A stretch of 64,000 nt of DNA. It comes from Fodinicurvata halophila (GTDB lineage: Bacteria > Pseudomonadota > Alphaproteobacteria > Kiloniellales > DSM-21159). The notes under the pieces are model-generated. The model was not told where the DNA came from, searched no databases, and saw only the letters and a program-made list of their open reading frames with translations. The stretch is taken from NCBI RefSeq assembly GCF_042651425.1, contig NZ_JBHSCW010000008.1, positions 79,710 through 143,709 on the forward strand. Reading direction: 5' to 3'. This document shows, in pieces, positions 28,072-36,459 of the stretch; within the stretch, counting starts at the first letter, position 1, and each line of letters starts with the position of its first letter. A program made the position numbers and the translations under genes.

Positions 28072-29223
28072 GTGCCCTTGCATTTCAGTGAAGCAGAATT
28101 CGAGGATCGCCGCCGACACAGCTGTACCGCCATGGCACAGGAGGGGCTCGACGCGCTGCTGATCTTTCGCCAGGAGTCCATGTACTACCTGAGCGGCTAC
28201 GACACCTTCGGATATGTCTACTTCCAGTGCCTTCTTCTCACGACCGACGGCGATATGGCTCTGCTGACCCGGGCTCCGGACCTGCGTCAGGCCCAGCAGA
28301 CCTCATGCATCCCGGATATCCGCATCTGGGTCGACGATCCCGACGCCAATCCGGCCGAGGAGCTGAAAGCGCTACTGCGCGAGAAGGGCCTGCAGGGCAC
28401 ACGCCTGGGCGTGGAGTACGAAGCCTATGGTCTGACGGGCTACAACTGCAAGCGCTTGGAGGCTGCACTTCAGGGCTTCTGTGACCTCGAGGATGCCTCC
28501 TGGCTGGTCAGTCGCCAGCGGGTCGTGAAGAGCTTGGCCGAAATCGAATACCTGCGCCGGGCAGCGGAGTTGGCCGATGCCGCCGGCGAAGCGGCCCTGT
28601 CGGAAACCCGTGCCGGTGCCTACGAAGGGGACATCCTGGCTGCCATGCACGGTACCATCTTCCGCGGCGGCGGCGATGATCCGGCCAACGAGTTCATCAT
28701 CGGCTCGGGGCCGCAAGCCCTGCTCTGCCGCTACCATACGGGTCGCCGACACCTGGATGCTGAGGACCAGCTGACCCTGGAATGGGCCGGCACCTATCGC
28801 CACTACCATGCCGCCATGATGCGTACCGTTCCCGTTGGCACCTGCCCGCCGGAACAGAAGGACATGTTCAAGGCCGCGCGGGAGGCGCTGCTGGCTGTCG
28901 AGGATGCGCTTGCACCGGGCAACACGGTTGGCGCCGCCTTCGACGCCCATGCCCGGGTCCTCGACCGGGCCGGATTGAGCGCACATCGCATGAACGCCTG
29001 TGGCTATTCGATGGGGGCCACCTTTGCTCCCAACTGGATGGACTGGCCCATGCTCTATCACGGCAACCCCGTTGTGATAGAACCCGGCATGGCGTTCTTC
29101 GTTCACATCATCATCTTCGACAGCGACAAGAACCTGGCCATGACCTTGGGGCGGTCCTCCCTGGTCGGCCAGCACGGCTCCGAAAGCCTGTCGAAAGCAC
29201 CGCTGGACCTGATCGTGAAATAG
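28072..29223 (+). CDS. M24/creatinase-family (Xaa-Pro peptidase-like) protein lacking most metal ligands
   Basis: A 383-aa 'pita-bread' protein with a creatinase N-terminal domain (about 1-150) and a C-terminal M24 domain. Compared with methionine aminopeptidase, the two first metal Asp positions read Glu237 and Ala248, and the CGHGIG position reads CGYSMG, so the His is Tyr312; only Glu337 (VIEPGMAF) remains clearly. It may be a metal-independent hydrolase as in creatinase or ectoine hydrolase (DoeA), rather than a peptidase. Start chosen at GTG 28072, with GGGAG 8 bp upstream. Confidence 0.85.
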   Translation: MPLHFSEAEFEDRRRHSCTAMAQEGLDALLIFRQESMYYLSGYDTFGYVYFQCLLLTTDGDMALLTRAPDLRQAQQTSCIPDIRIWVDDPDANPAEELKALLREKGLQGTRLGVEYEAYGLTGYNCKRLEAALQGFCDLEDASWLVSRQRVVKSLAEIEYLRRAAELADAAGEAALSETRAGAYEGDILAAMHGTIFRGGGDDPANEFIIGSGPQALLCRYHTGRRHLDAEDQLTLEWAGTYRHYHAAMMRTVPVGTCPPEQKDMFKAAREALLAVEDALAPGNTVGAAFDAHARVLDRAGLSAHRMNACGYSMGATFAPNWMDWPMLYHGNPVVIEPGMAFFVHIIIFDSDKNLAMTLGRSSLVGQHGSESLSKAPLDLIVK

Positions 29224-29232
29224 GATCCTCTC

Positions 29233-29301
29233 GTGCCGCATGTCATTCTCTTCATCTTCTTCATATTGCTGGGGATGCTGGCCACCTGCGTGATGATGTG
29301 A
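29233..29301 (+). CDS. Possible 22-aa hydrophobic membrane peptide
   Basis: A GTG-started frame encodes a 22-residue peptide (MPHVILFIFFILLGMLATCV and two Met) that is one membrane helix. Its TGA overlaps the ATG of the following lipoprotein gene (TGATG), so ribosomes could pass from one to the other. GGATCC at 29223-29228 is a weak ribosome binding site. Being so short, it could be chance; no family is recognised. Confidence 0.4.
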   Translation: MPHVILFIFFILLGMLATCVMM

Positions 29302-30284
29302 TGCGCTGCGTCGGCCTGTTCCTATTGGTAATCCTGCTGCTCGGCGGCTGCGGCGAGCTGCCCCGGCCCTTCAGCCAGCCGGGGCAGCAGAACCTGGACC
29401 TCCATATCGCCCGCGAACGCAACACGATCCATGTGAGAGGACCGCTGGAGCTGCCGTCCCAGAGCAAGGCGCTCTTCGAGCAGCTGATCGTCGCGCAGCT
29501 GCGCGACAGCGGGTTGGCGGCGCGCCGTGCCGCGGCACCACCAAGTGGGGTCGCCCGCCTGTACGCCAGCACGGAGATCCAGCCCGTGGGCGAGGATCGC
29601 GAACGGCTGAGACTGTCCTGGCAGCTCATGTCCATGGATGGGGAGCCCCTGCTCGCGCCCGTCCAGGAACGGATCATCCAGCAGGGAGCCTGGCAAAGCG
29701 GGGACAAGGCGCTACTGGAATCCCTCAGCCGGGACTTGACGAACCAGATCGGTGAAAGCTTCGGCATGAACTACCAGCCGCCTGCTCTCACGCCGGAAGA
29801 GCTTGCAGACGAGCAGCCCCCCGAGGAAAGGCGGGAGCCCGACGCGCGCACGGAGGCACCAACGCCGGAGCCACGCGAAACCAGGCAGCAACCAGAGCAG
29901 GAGCGCAGCGGCGAGGTGATCGTCCTGCCCATCGAGGAAGCGCCCGGCGACGGGCGGGAAAGCCTGGAGATTGCCATGATGCAGGTCCTGCGGGATGCCG
30001 GCGTACCTGTGCGCCGCGTGCCGGAGAAGCAGGATTTCCTGCTGGACGTGGACATCGATCTCGGGACGCCGCAGGACGGCAGCCAGCGTATCCGCATTCT
30101 CTGGACCCTGCTGTCCGCCCGTGACTTCTCGGAGATCGGGACACTCACGCAGGAAAATCGCATTCCGGCGGGCAGCCTCGACGGCGAATGGGGCGACACC
30201 GCCTACCTGATCAGCCGCGCGGCGGCCGAAGGGCTGATCGAACTGTTCAGGGAGTCGGGCCTGGCCATTGCACCCGGGCAATGA
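29301..30284 (+). CDS. Lipoprotein with two tandem related domains, unknown function
   Basis: A 327-aa protein with a signal peptide and lipobox LLGGC (Cys17), so it should be lipidated by the nearby lgt product. Two domains of about 120 residues (about 40-155 and 215-325) look alike: both open with a hydrophobic strand and helix (LPSQSKALFEQLIVAQL against GRESLEIAMMQVLRDAGV), share a strand RLRLSWQLMS/RIRILWTLLS and end in a helix carrying LI.E.F/LIELF. They are joined by an acidic Pro/Glu/Arg linker. Not recognised as a named family. Confidence 0.75.
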   Translation: MRCVGLFLLVILLLGGCGELPRPFSQPGQQNLDLHIARERNTIHVRGPLELPSQSKALFEQLIVAQLRDSGLAARRAAAPPSGVARLYASTEIQPVGEDRERLRLSWQLMSMDGEPLLAPVQERIIQQGAWQSGDKALLESLSRDLTNQIGESFGMNYQPPALTPEELADEQPPEERREPDARTEAPTPEPRETRQQPEQERSGEVIVLPIEEAPGDGRESLEIAMMQVLRDAGVPVRRVPEKQDFLLDVDIDLGTPQDGSQRIRILWTLLSARDFSEIGTLTQENRIPAGSLDGEWGDTAYLISRAAAEGLIELFRESGLAIAPGQ

Positions 30285-30359
30285 CACGCGCTTGGAGCAC
30301 ACCGAAAACGACCGTCAAGGACCCGCGTTGACAAGCCATGGCGTTCTTCCCGACGCACA

Positions 30360-31280
30360 TCAGCGACGTGTCTGCTTTCCGCCGTGGAAGATGCCGTGGA
30401 AGCGATAGACGCGCAGGTGCCCGCTCTCCATGGCCGAAGCCCGGCCGGTCCAGAGCTCGGCTTCCGACATCATCACCTTCGCCATCTCCTCGGGCGGACG
30501 GGCATTGTGCGTATGGTCCAGGTATTCCGCCCATGAGGACCGGATCATCTGGACAAAGCGGTGGGTTATATCCTCCTGGACGCGGATCTCGATGTTCCTG
30601 GACACGAGGTTCCTCTGGTATTCGGCAGCCGTCCAGGGGTGCGGCGCCATGGGTTCCTTGTCCCACCACTCCTTCAACGGTCCGTCCAGGGACTCGGGAG
30701 CGTCCACCACGTAGTCGGTGAAGAGCAGCTGTCCCCGCGGCTTCAGCGCCTTGACCAGATGGTCCAGCAGATGCTCCTTGTCGATGATGCGGAAAAAGGC
30801 ATCCTTGGAGAAGATCGCATCATAGCCGCGCGGCTTGAGTTCGGCCTCGGACAGGTTGGAATAGCTGACCGGGGCACGCCGTGACATGCCTGCTGCCTCG
30901 GACATGGCCGCACCGGCTTCCGCCAGGGCCGGGTCCTCTTCCAGGGCCGTGACCCAGGCACCGAAGGACTCCGCCATGACACGGGCGCTGCCCCCCAGTC
31001 CGGCACCCATGTCCAGAACGCTCATCTCGTTGTTGAGCCCCAGGGGCTTGACCATGTCCTGGATGAATTCGGGGTTGCCGGGCGAGACCATGCCGGTCCC
31101 CCAGAGGGCCTGCACAAGCTCGATGCGCTCCGTTTCCCAGGGCATACGTTCGCGTTCATATGTGATGTTGTGGTGCGGCGGCTCCTCGTCCGGGATTTCC
31201 AGCGGACGTTCCTTCACGCGCAGGTCATAGCCCTGCCACCAGGCTTTCACGCGCATGCTGAACGGGATCTTTCTGGTCAC
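30360..31280 (-). CDS. Class I SAM-dependent methyltransferase
   Basis: A 306-aa methyltransferase with the SAM motif VLDMGAGLGGSARVM and the acidic motif after it (VTALEEDPAL), and FSKDAFFRIIDKEHLLDHL in the post-motif region. Substrate unknown; the layout resembles small-molecule methylases of the UbiE/sterol type. The start is taken as GTG 31280, preceded by AGGGGA at 6 bp; the frame stays open upstream to 31487, and that stretch lacks a plausible fold. Confidence 0.85.
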   Translation of the reverse strand: MTRKIPFSMRVKAWWQGYDLRVKERPLEIPDEEPPHHNITYERERMPWETERIELVQALWGTGMVSPGNPEFIQDMVKPLGLNNEMSVLDMGAGLGGSARVMAESFGAWVTALEEDPALAEAGAAMSEAAGMSRRAPVSYSNLSEAELKPRGYDAIFSKDAFFRIIDKEHLLDHLVKALKPRGQLLFTDYVVDAPESLDGPLKEWWDKEPMAPHPWTAAEYQRNLVSRNIEIRVQEDITHRFVQMIRSSWAEYLDHTHNARPPEEMAKVMMSEAELWTGRASAMESGHLRVYRFHGIFHGGKQTRR

Positions 31281-31515
31281 AGAACGTCCCCTGCCCTCAT
31301 AAGCTTGATCACGAGCCGCACCACTTGGATCATACACCGTCATAACCGCGTAAGCGTAACGGCAAGTGGTAAAACCAATGTTAACTTTCGCCAGGCCGGC
31401 CAATCCACCTCCAGCTATCCTTGAAGCCTGCAAAATCCCGGAGCTGCGCGAAAGTCTCTTGGCCTCTGCCCCTTTTTTGTGATTCATCTATGGGGGCATA
31501 CTTTGGGGGTGACTC

Positions 31516-31959
31516 ATGACCGATCCGCAATCCGGGCTGACGCTGCGTCACCCACAGCTGAAGTCTCTCTATCGCGAATGGGTTAAGCTCTGCGGAGACG
31601 GCAGTTTCCCCATGGCAGCCGACCTGGATCCGCGCAGCCTGCGGCCCTGGCTCGACCACCTCGTCGTGATCCGGATCACGACGGACGGGCGCTTTGTTTA
31701 CGGCTACTACAACCCGAACTATGCTGAGATCTTCGATGGGGATCGCGTCGGGCAATCGCTGGAAGCCTTGCCGGAGGAACAGCGCCGCCTGCTGGACGCC
31801 GAATACAGGCAGGTGCAGCAGGAACGCCTGCCGACCTCGCGCATCTACACGGCTCTGTTCGATGGAGAAGAGCAGAGCTGGGAACGTCTAGTTCTTCCCT
31901 TTTTCACTCCCAAGGGACGGGTCGAGAAAATGCTTGTCGGCGCCTACAGGTTGAACTGA
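31516..31959 (+). CDS. PAS domain-containing protein (PAS_5 type)
   Basis: A 147-aa single-domain protein of the alphaproteobacterial PAS_5 family. The family pattern WVKLCGDGSFPMAADLDPRSLRPWL, DGRFVYGYYNPNYAEIFDGDRVG and ERLVLPFFTPKGRVEKMLVG is visible. It lacks any output domain and probably senses or binds a small ligand or a partner. GGGGGTGACTC precedes the ATG. Its stop overlaps the next start (TGATG at 31957-31961), so the two proteins are probably made together. Confidence 0.88.
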   Translation: MTDPQSGLTLRHPQLKSLYREWVKLCGDGSFPMAADLDPRSLRPWLDHLVVIRITTDGRFVYGYYNPNYAEIFDGDRVGQSLEALPEEQRRLLDAEYRQVQQERLPTSRIYTALFDGEEQSWERLVLPFFTPKGRVEKMLVGAYRLN

Positions 31960-32354
31960 TGAACGCTGGTCCTCTTTCCTTCTTCCGCTCGCGCATACGC
32001 AAAGACCCACGCCGCGAACTGACCCAGGCGGCCACGGTCCTGGAGACTGAGGAATTCAATCTCTGGTGCGCGATGAATGATCGCCCGTTTCGCCTGCGTC
32101 TGGTTGAAGTCGAGGGCGACCAGCCGGAATGGTGCATCGAGGCCGAACCGGGCACGGCAAACGCCCGCATCGTCTATGCCACCGGCACCGGCTCGGAAAC
32201 CGCCGCCGTCGCCGTGGCCTACGGTTTCGTGGCCGGCGTCGAATGGCTGGAGGTACTGCAGGAAGCCGAGCAGCAGGAGGCCGAGGAGGACGAAGCCGAG
32301 GCCTTTCGCCAGGCTGAGACCGAAGAAGGTGTGGACGAAGACGACAGCGTCTGA
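31959..32354 (+). CDS. Hypothetical protein with acidic C-terminal tail
   Basis: A 131-aa cytoplasmic protein that I do not recognise. Residues about 1-95 look folded (TQAATVLETEEFNLWCAMND, WCIEAEPGTANARIVYATGTG) and the last 35 are a run of Glu, Asp, Ala and Gln. It is translationally coupled to the PAS gene, which suggests a functional link. The next gene, cobD, starts 16 bp downstream. Confidence 0.7.
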   Translation: MNAGPLSFFRSRIRKDPRRELTQAATVLETEEFNLWCAMNDRPFRLRLVEVEGDQPEWCIEAEPGTANARIVYATGTGSETAAVAVAYGFVAGVEWLEVLQEAEQQEAEEDEAEAFRQAETEEGVDEDDSV

Positions 32355-32369
32355 GACCACCTTCCCATC

Positions 32370-33377
32370 ATGACCAAGGCCCGAACAGAACTCATCCATG
32401 GCGGCGATCTCGACAGCGCCCGGCTGCGCCATCCCGGTGCCCAGGATCACTGGATCGACCTTTCCACCGGGATCAATCCCTGGCCCTACCCGCTTCCCGA
32501 CATTCCGGCCGAGGACTGGCACCGTCTGCCCGGTCGCCAGGCCCTGGAGGCACTGAAGGAGGAGGCACGGCATTTCTATGGTGCAGGTCAGCAAACCGGC
32601 CTCGTGGCTGCGCCGGGCACGCAGCTGCTGATCCAGCTCCTGCCGCGGCTCTTTGCCCCCACCAGGGTGGAGGTGGCCGGTTTCACCTACGGCGAGCACG
32701 AGCGCTGCTGGCAGCTGACCGGCCACGAAGTGGCCATCACCGAGCCGGACCGGGATCCCGACCCGACCACGCGCATTCGCGTCGTGACACGCCCCAACAA
32801 TCCGGACGGCCTTATCCTGCCCCGGGACCGCCTGATGTCCTGGGCGAACAGCCTGGCCGCACGCGACGGGCTCTTGGTCGTGGACGAAGCGTTCGCCGAA
32901 GTCGCGCCGGACTGCAGTCTGGCACCGGAAGCCGGCCATCCCGGCCTTTGCATCCTGCGCTCCTTCGGCAAGTTCTTCGGGCTTGCCGGCATGCGGCTTG
33001 GCTTCGCCCTGGGCAGTCCGGAGCTGCAGCGAAGGATCGAGACGGCGCTGGGGCCCTGGGCCGTCCCCGGCCCGACACTCACCATCGGCACTGCAGCCCT
33101 GTCCGACCAGGACTGGAGTATGCGTACCCGCCAGGCCCTCGCGACACAGGCCAGCCAGCTTGACGCTGTCCTGCACCAGGCGGGCCTGGAATACCTGGGC
33201 GGAACGGACCTCTTCCGGCTCTATGCCCATGCGAAGGCAGGCGAGATCAGTGAGAAGCTTGCCGAGAGGGGGCTGCTGGTGCGCAGCTTTCCGGAAGAGC
33301 CGCGCTGGCTGCGTTTCGGTCTGCCCCCGGACGCGGAGGCCATGGACCGCCTGAAGCAGGCCCTGGCCCATGTCTGA
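32370..33377 (+). CDS. cobD: Threonine-phosphate decarboxylase (CobD; CobC in Pseudomonas naming)
   Basis: A 335-aa fold-type I PLP enzyme that makes (R)-1-aminopropan-2-yl phosphate, the aminopropanol arm of the cobalamin nucleotide loop. Visible motifs are DLSTGINPWPYP, RPNNPDGL for the aminotransferase Asn, VVDEAFAEV and the PLP lysine in SFGKFFGLAGMRLGF. It overlaps cbiB by 8 bp, which performs the next step. Confidence 0.94.
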   Translation: MTKARTELIHGGDLDSARLRHPGAQDHWIDLSTGINPWPYPLPDIPAEDWHRLPGRQALEALKEEARHFYGAGQQTGLVAAPGTQLLIQLLPRLFAPTRVEVAGFTYGEHERCWQLTGHEVAITEPDRDPDPTTRIRVVTRPNNPDGLILPRDRLMSWANSLAARDGLLVVDEAFAEVAPDCSLAPEAGHPGLCILRSFGKFFGLAGMRLGFALGSPELQRRIETALGPWAVPGPTLTIGTAALSDQDWSMRTRQALATQASQLDAVLHQAGLEYLGGTDLFRLYAHAKAGEISEKLAERGLLVRSFPEEPRWLRFGLPPDAEAMDRLKQALAHV

Positions 33378-34335
33378 GGCCGCCCTTGTCCTGCTGGCGG
33401 CCCTACTGCTGGATGCACTGCTCGGCGACCCTGAGTGGCTCTGGCGTCGCCTGCCCCACCCCATCACCCTGATTGGGCGCCTGATCGACTATTTCGATCG
33501 GCAGTTCAACCTGACGGACACTGCCTTAGGCACGCGGCGGCGCCTTGGCGTCATGGTGCTGCTGCTCCTGCTGGCCGGTGCCATTGTCGCCGGCCTGGCG
33601 CTGTCTTTCCTGCTGAAGGCCCTGCCGTTCGGCTGGGTGGTGGAGATCCTGGTCGTCGCTGTCTTCCTGGCCCAGCGCAGCCTGTGCCAGCATGTCGGCC
33701 GTGTCGCCCGCAGCTTCCAGGAAGAGGGGCTGAGCGGTGCGCGCCGGAGCGTGGCCCTGATTGTCGGGCGCGACCCGGAGAAACTGGATGAACCCGGTAT
33801 CTGCCGCGCGGCCATCGAATCCCTCGCCGAGAATTTCTCGGACGGGGTGGTCGCCCCGGCCTTCTGGTACCTGGTTGCGGGGGTGCCCGGCCTGCTCGCC
33901 TACAAGGTTCTCAACACGGCCGATTCCATGATCGGGCATCGCAGCGAGCGGCACGCGGCGTTCGGCTGGGCCACGGCCCGGCTGGACGATCTGGCGAACC
34001 TGCCGGCCTCGCGTCTCAGCGCCTTCCTGATCCTGCTGACAACGGCCCCACACCGCTGGCAGGACACCGTTCGCGCCCTCTGGCACGATGCGCCGAACCA
34101 TCGCTCTCCCAACGCCGGCTGGCCCGAAGCCGCCATGGGCGCCGGCCTCAGCATTGCCCTGGCCGGCCCGCGCAGCTATGGCACGCAGCAGGTGGAGGAT
34201 GCCTGGATGAACGCTGCTGGCCGACGGGACGCATCGCCTGAGGATATCCGCAGGGCAGTCGCCCTCTGCTGGCGCAGCTTCGCGCTCCTCGTCCTGGCCG
34301 TGGCCCTGATTGCCGCCGGTGACCTGCTCTTCTGA
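33370..34335 (+). CDS. cbiB: Adenosylcobinamide-phosphate synthase CbiB
   Basis: A 321-aa membrane protein that attaches aminopropanol phosphate to adenosylcobyric acid. The family motifs LDALLGDPEWLWRRLPHP, ESLAENFSDGVVAP and the late NTADSMIGHRSERHAAFGWA are present, with four or five membrane segments. Its TGA abuts the convergent cobQ stop in TGATCA (34333-34338). Together with cobD it covers the aminopropanol branch. Confidence 0.95.
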   Translation: MSEAALVLLAALLLDALLGDPEWLWRRLPHPITLIGRLIDYFDRQFNLTDTALGTRRRLGVMVLLLLLAGAIVAGLALSFLLKALPFGWVVEILVVAVFLAQRSLCQHVGRVARSFQEEGLSGARRSVALIVGRDPEKLDEPGICRAAIESLAENFSDGVVAPAFWYLVAGVPGLLAYKVLNTADSMIGHRSERHAAFGWATARLDDLANLPASRLSAFLILLTTAPHRWQDTVRALWHDAPNHRSPNAGWPEAAMGAGLSIALAGPRSYGTQQVEDAWMNAAGRRDASPEDIRRAVALCWRSFALLVLAVALIAAGDLLF

Positions 34336-35805
34336 TCAGCCGCCACCTGCGATCTCCAGCAGGCGATCAGCCTTCACGTGGGCCTCCAGATGGTCGGCCA
34401 GTGCCTCCAGTGCCCCCTCCACCTGCGCCTCGTAGGCAAGGCCCGAGCTCTCACGCCGGCGAATCATGCCCAGGAAGGCCTGCCGGAAGGCATCCTCCTG
34501 GAACAGGCCGTGCAGATAGCAGCCCATGACGCGCCCGTCGGCGGAAACGGCACCATCGGCCCGTTCGGGATCGAGCTGCAGGAAGGGCCGTTGCGTCCCT
34601 GCCCCTTCCGTATGGCCCAGGTGCATCTCGTAGCCCCGGACCGACAATCCGCTTGCCGCATGACGGCCCGTCATCTCCACCAGCGTCTTGTCGGGGCGCA
34701 TGGTCGTCTCGACTTCCAGCAAACCCAGCCCGTCATGGGAACCGCCGATACTTTCCAGCGCCTCCGGATCATGCAGGCGCTGGCCCAGCATCTGGTAGCC
34801 GCCACAGACACCCAGCACCCAGCCGCCGCGGCGTATATGTGCCTGCAGGTCGATGTCCCAGCCCTGCTGGCGCAGGAACGCCAGGTCCCCCAGCGTGGAT
34901 TTCGAGCCCGGCAGGATCACCAGGTCCGCGGTTCCCGGCAGCGCACGACCCGGCTCGACGAACTCCAGCCGCACGTCCGGCTCCTGCGCCAGGGGGTCGA
35001 AATCATCGAAGTTGGCAATGCGCGAGAAACGCGGAACAACCACGTGTATGGAGTGTTCCTCTCTCTCACCTGTCGTCGTGGACAGGGTCACCGCATCCTC
35101 GGCCGGCAAGGCGGCCACGGCAGACAGGAAGGGCACCACCCCAAGGGCCGGCCATCCGGTTTGCCGGGCGATCAGGTCCAAGCCATCGTCGAACAGGCTG
35201 ACGTCGCCACGGAACTTGTTGACCAGGAAGCCGCGGATGCGCGCGCGCTCCTCCGGTCGGATGATGGCATGGGTGCCCACAAGGCTGGCGATCACGCCGC
35301 CACGATCGATATCGCCGATCAGGATGACAGGGCAATCCGCCGCCTCGGCGAAACCCATGTTGGCAATGTCGCCGGCGCGCAGGTTCACCTCCGCCGGGCT
35401 GCCGGCGCCCTCGACCAGGACCAGGTCAGCTGACTCCCCCAGACGGTGATAGCTCTCCAGCACCGCTTGCAGCAGGTCGCGTTTGCGACGGGAATAGTCG
35501 CGCGCCTTCAGGGTGGCCCAGCGCCGACCCTGGACAATCACCTGGGCCCCCAGATCGGTTTCCGGCTTCAAAAGGACGGGGTTCATGTCGATGGACGGGG
35601 CCACCCCACTGGCACGCGCCTGCAGGGCCTGGGCCCGGCCGATCTCGCCGCCATCCGAGGTCACGGCCGCATTGTTGGACATGTTCTGGGGCTTGAAGGG
35701 CCGTACGGCCAGTCCGCGCCGTGCGAAGAGACGACAGAGTCCGGCCACCAGCACGGACTTGCCCACGTCCGAACCGGTGCCCTGGAACATCAGGGAGGCC
35801 GTCAT
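34336..35805 (-). CDS. cobQ: Cobyric acid synthase CobQ
   Basis: A 489-aa glutamine-dependent amidotransferase that amidates four carboxylates of adenosylcobyrinic acid diamide. The N-terminal ATPase part has MFQGTGSDVGKSVL, PFKPQNMSNN and IGDIDRGGVIASL, and the C-terminal GATase1-like part has the Cys in GVCGGYQMLG and HLGHTEG. Last gene of the minus-strand cob run, converging with cbiB; cobO lies upstream with a 22-bp gap. Confidence 0.97.
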   Translation of the reverse strand: MTASLMFQGTGSDVGKSVLVAGLCRLFARRGLAVRPFKPQNMSNNAAVTSDGGEIGRAQALQARASGVAPSIDMNPVLLKPETDLGAQVIVQGRRWATLKARDYSRRKRDLLQAVLESYHRLGESADLVLVEGAGSPAEVNLRAGDIANMGFAEAADCPVILIGDIDRGGVIASLVGTHAIIRPEERARIRGFLVNKFRGDVSLFDDGLDLIARQTGWPALGVVPFLSAVAALPAEDAVTLSTTTGEREEHSIHVVVPRFSRIANFDDFDPLAQEPDVRLEFVEPGRALPGTADLVILPGSKSTLGDLAFLRQQGWDIDLQAHIRRGGWVLGVCGGYQMLGQRLHDPEALESIGGSHDGLGLLEVETTMRPDKTLVEMTGRHAASGLSVRGYEMHLGHTEGAGTQRPFLQLDPERADGAVSADGRVMGCYLHGLFQEDAFRQAFLGMIRRRESSGLAYEAQVEGALEALADHLEAHVKADRLLEIAGGG

Positions 35806-35827
35806 GACAGGTCCTGCAGTGGCTGGT

Positions 35828-36454
35828 TCAGAATTCGATACCTGCCTGGGCCTTCACGCCGTCGCGGAAGGGATGCTTCACCATGGTCATCTCGGTCACC
35901 AGGTCGGCGATCTCGATCAGCTCGTCCTTGGCGTTGCGCCCGGTGATCAGCACGTGGGTATCCTTCGGTTTCTCCTCCTGCAGGAAGGTCACCACCTCGT
36001 CGATGGGCAGGTAGTCATAGCGCAGCACGATGTTGAGCTCGTCCAGCAGGACCATGCGATACTCGGTATCGCGGATCATCTCCTTGGCCTGCTCCCATGC
36101 GGAGCGGGCGGCGGCAATGTCGCGCTGGCGGTCCTGGGTGTCCCAGGTGAAGCCCTGGCCCATGGTCTTGATGGTCACCTGCTCGGGAAAATGCTCCAGG
36201 ATCTGGCGTTCTCCGGTCTCCCACTTGCCCTTCACGAACTGAACGACGCCAACCTTGAAGCCGTTGCCCATGGCCCGCATCACCAAGCCGAAGGCCGCCG
36301 TGGACTTGCCTTTTCCCTTGCCGGTATGGACCATCAACAGACCCTTCTCGATGGTCTTGGTGGCCAGGATTTTCTCCCGCGCCGCCTTCTTCTTGGCCAT
36401 CTTCTCGGCGTGGCGGGCGTTGAGTTCCTCTTCGGTCATCCCGTCGGTCTTCAT
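35828..36454 (-). CDS. cobO: Cob(I)yrinic acid a,c-diamide adenosyltransferase
   Basis: A 208-aa adenosyltransferase of the BtuR/CobO type that puts the upper adenosyl ligand on the corrinoid. The P-loop is HTGKGKGKSTAAFG, followed by VQFVKGKWETGER and the LLDELNIVLRYDYL segment. The start is set at ATG 36454, after GGGAG; a TTG at 36463 lacks spacing. It lies 5 bp after the cobN stop. Confidence 0.96.
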   Translation of the reverse strand: MKTDGMTEEELNARHAEKMAKKKAAREKILATKTIEKGLLMVHTGKGKGKSTAAFGLVMRAMGNGFKVGVVQFVKGKWETGERQILEHFPEQVTIKTMGQGFTWDTQDRQRDIAAARSAWEQAKEMIRDTEYRMVLLDELNIVLRYDYLPIDEVVTFLQEEKPKDTHVLITGRNAKDELIEIADLVTEMTMVKHPFRDGVKAQAGIEF

Positions 36455-36459
36455 GGGGG

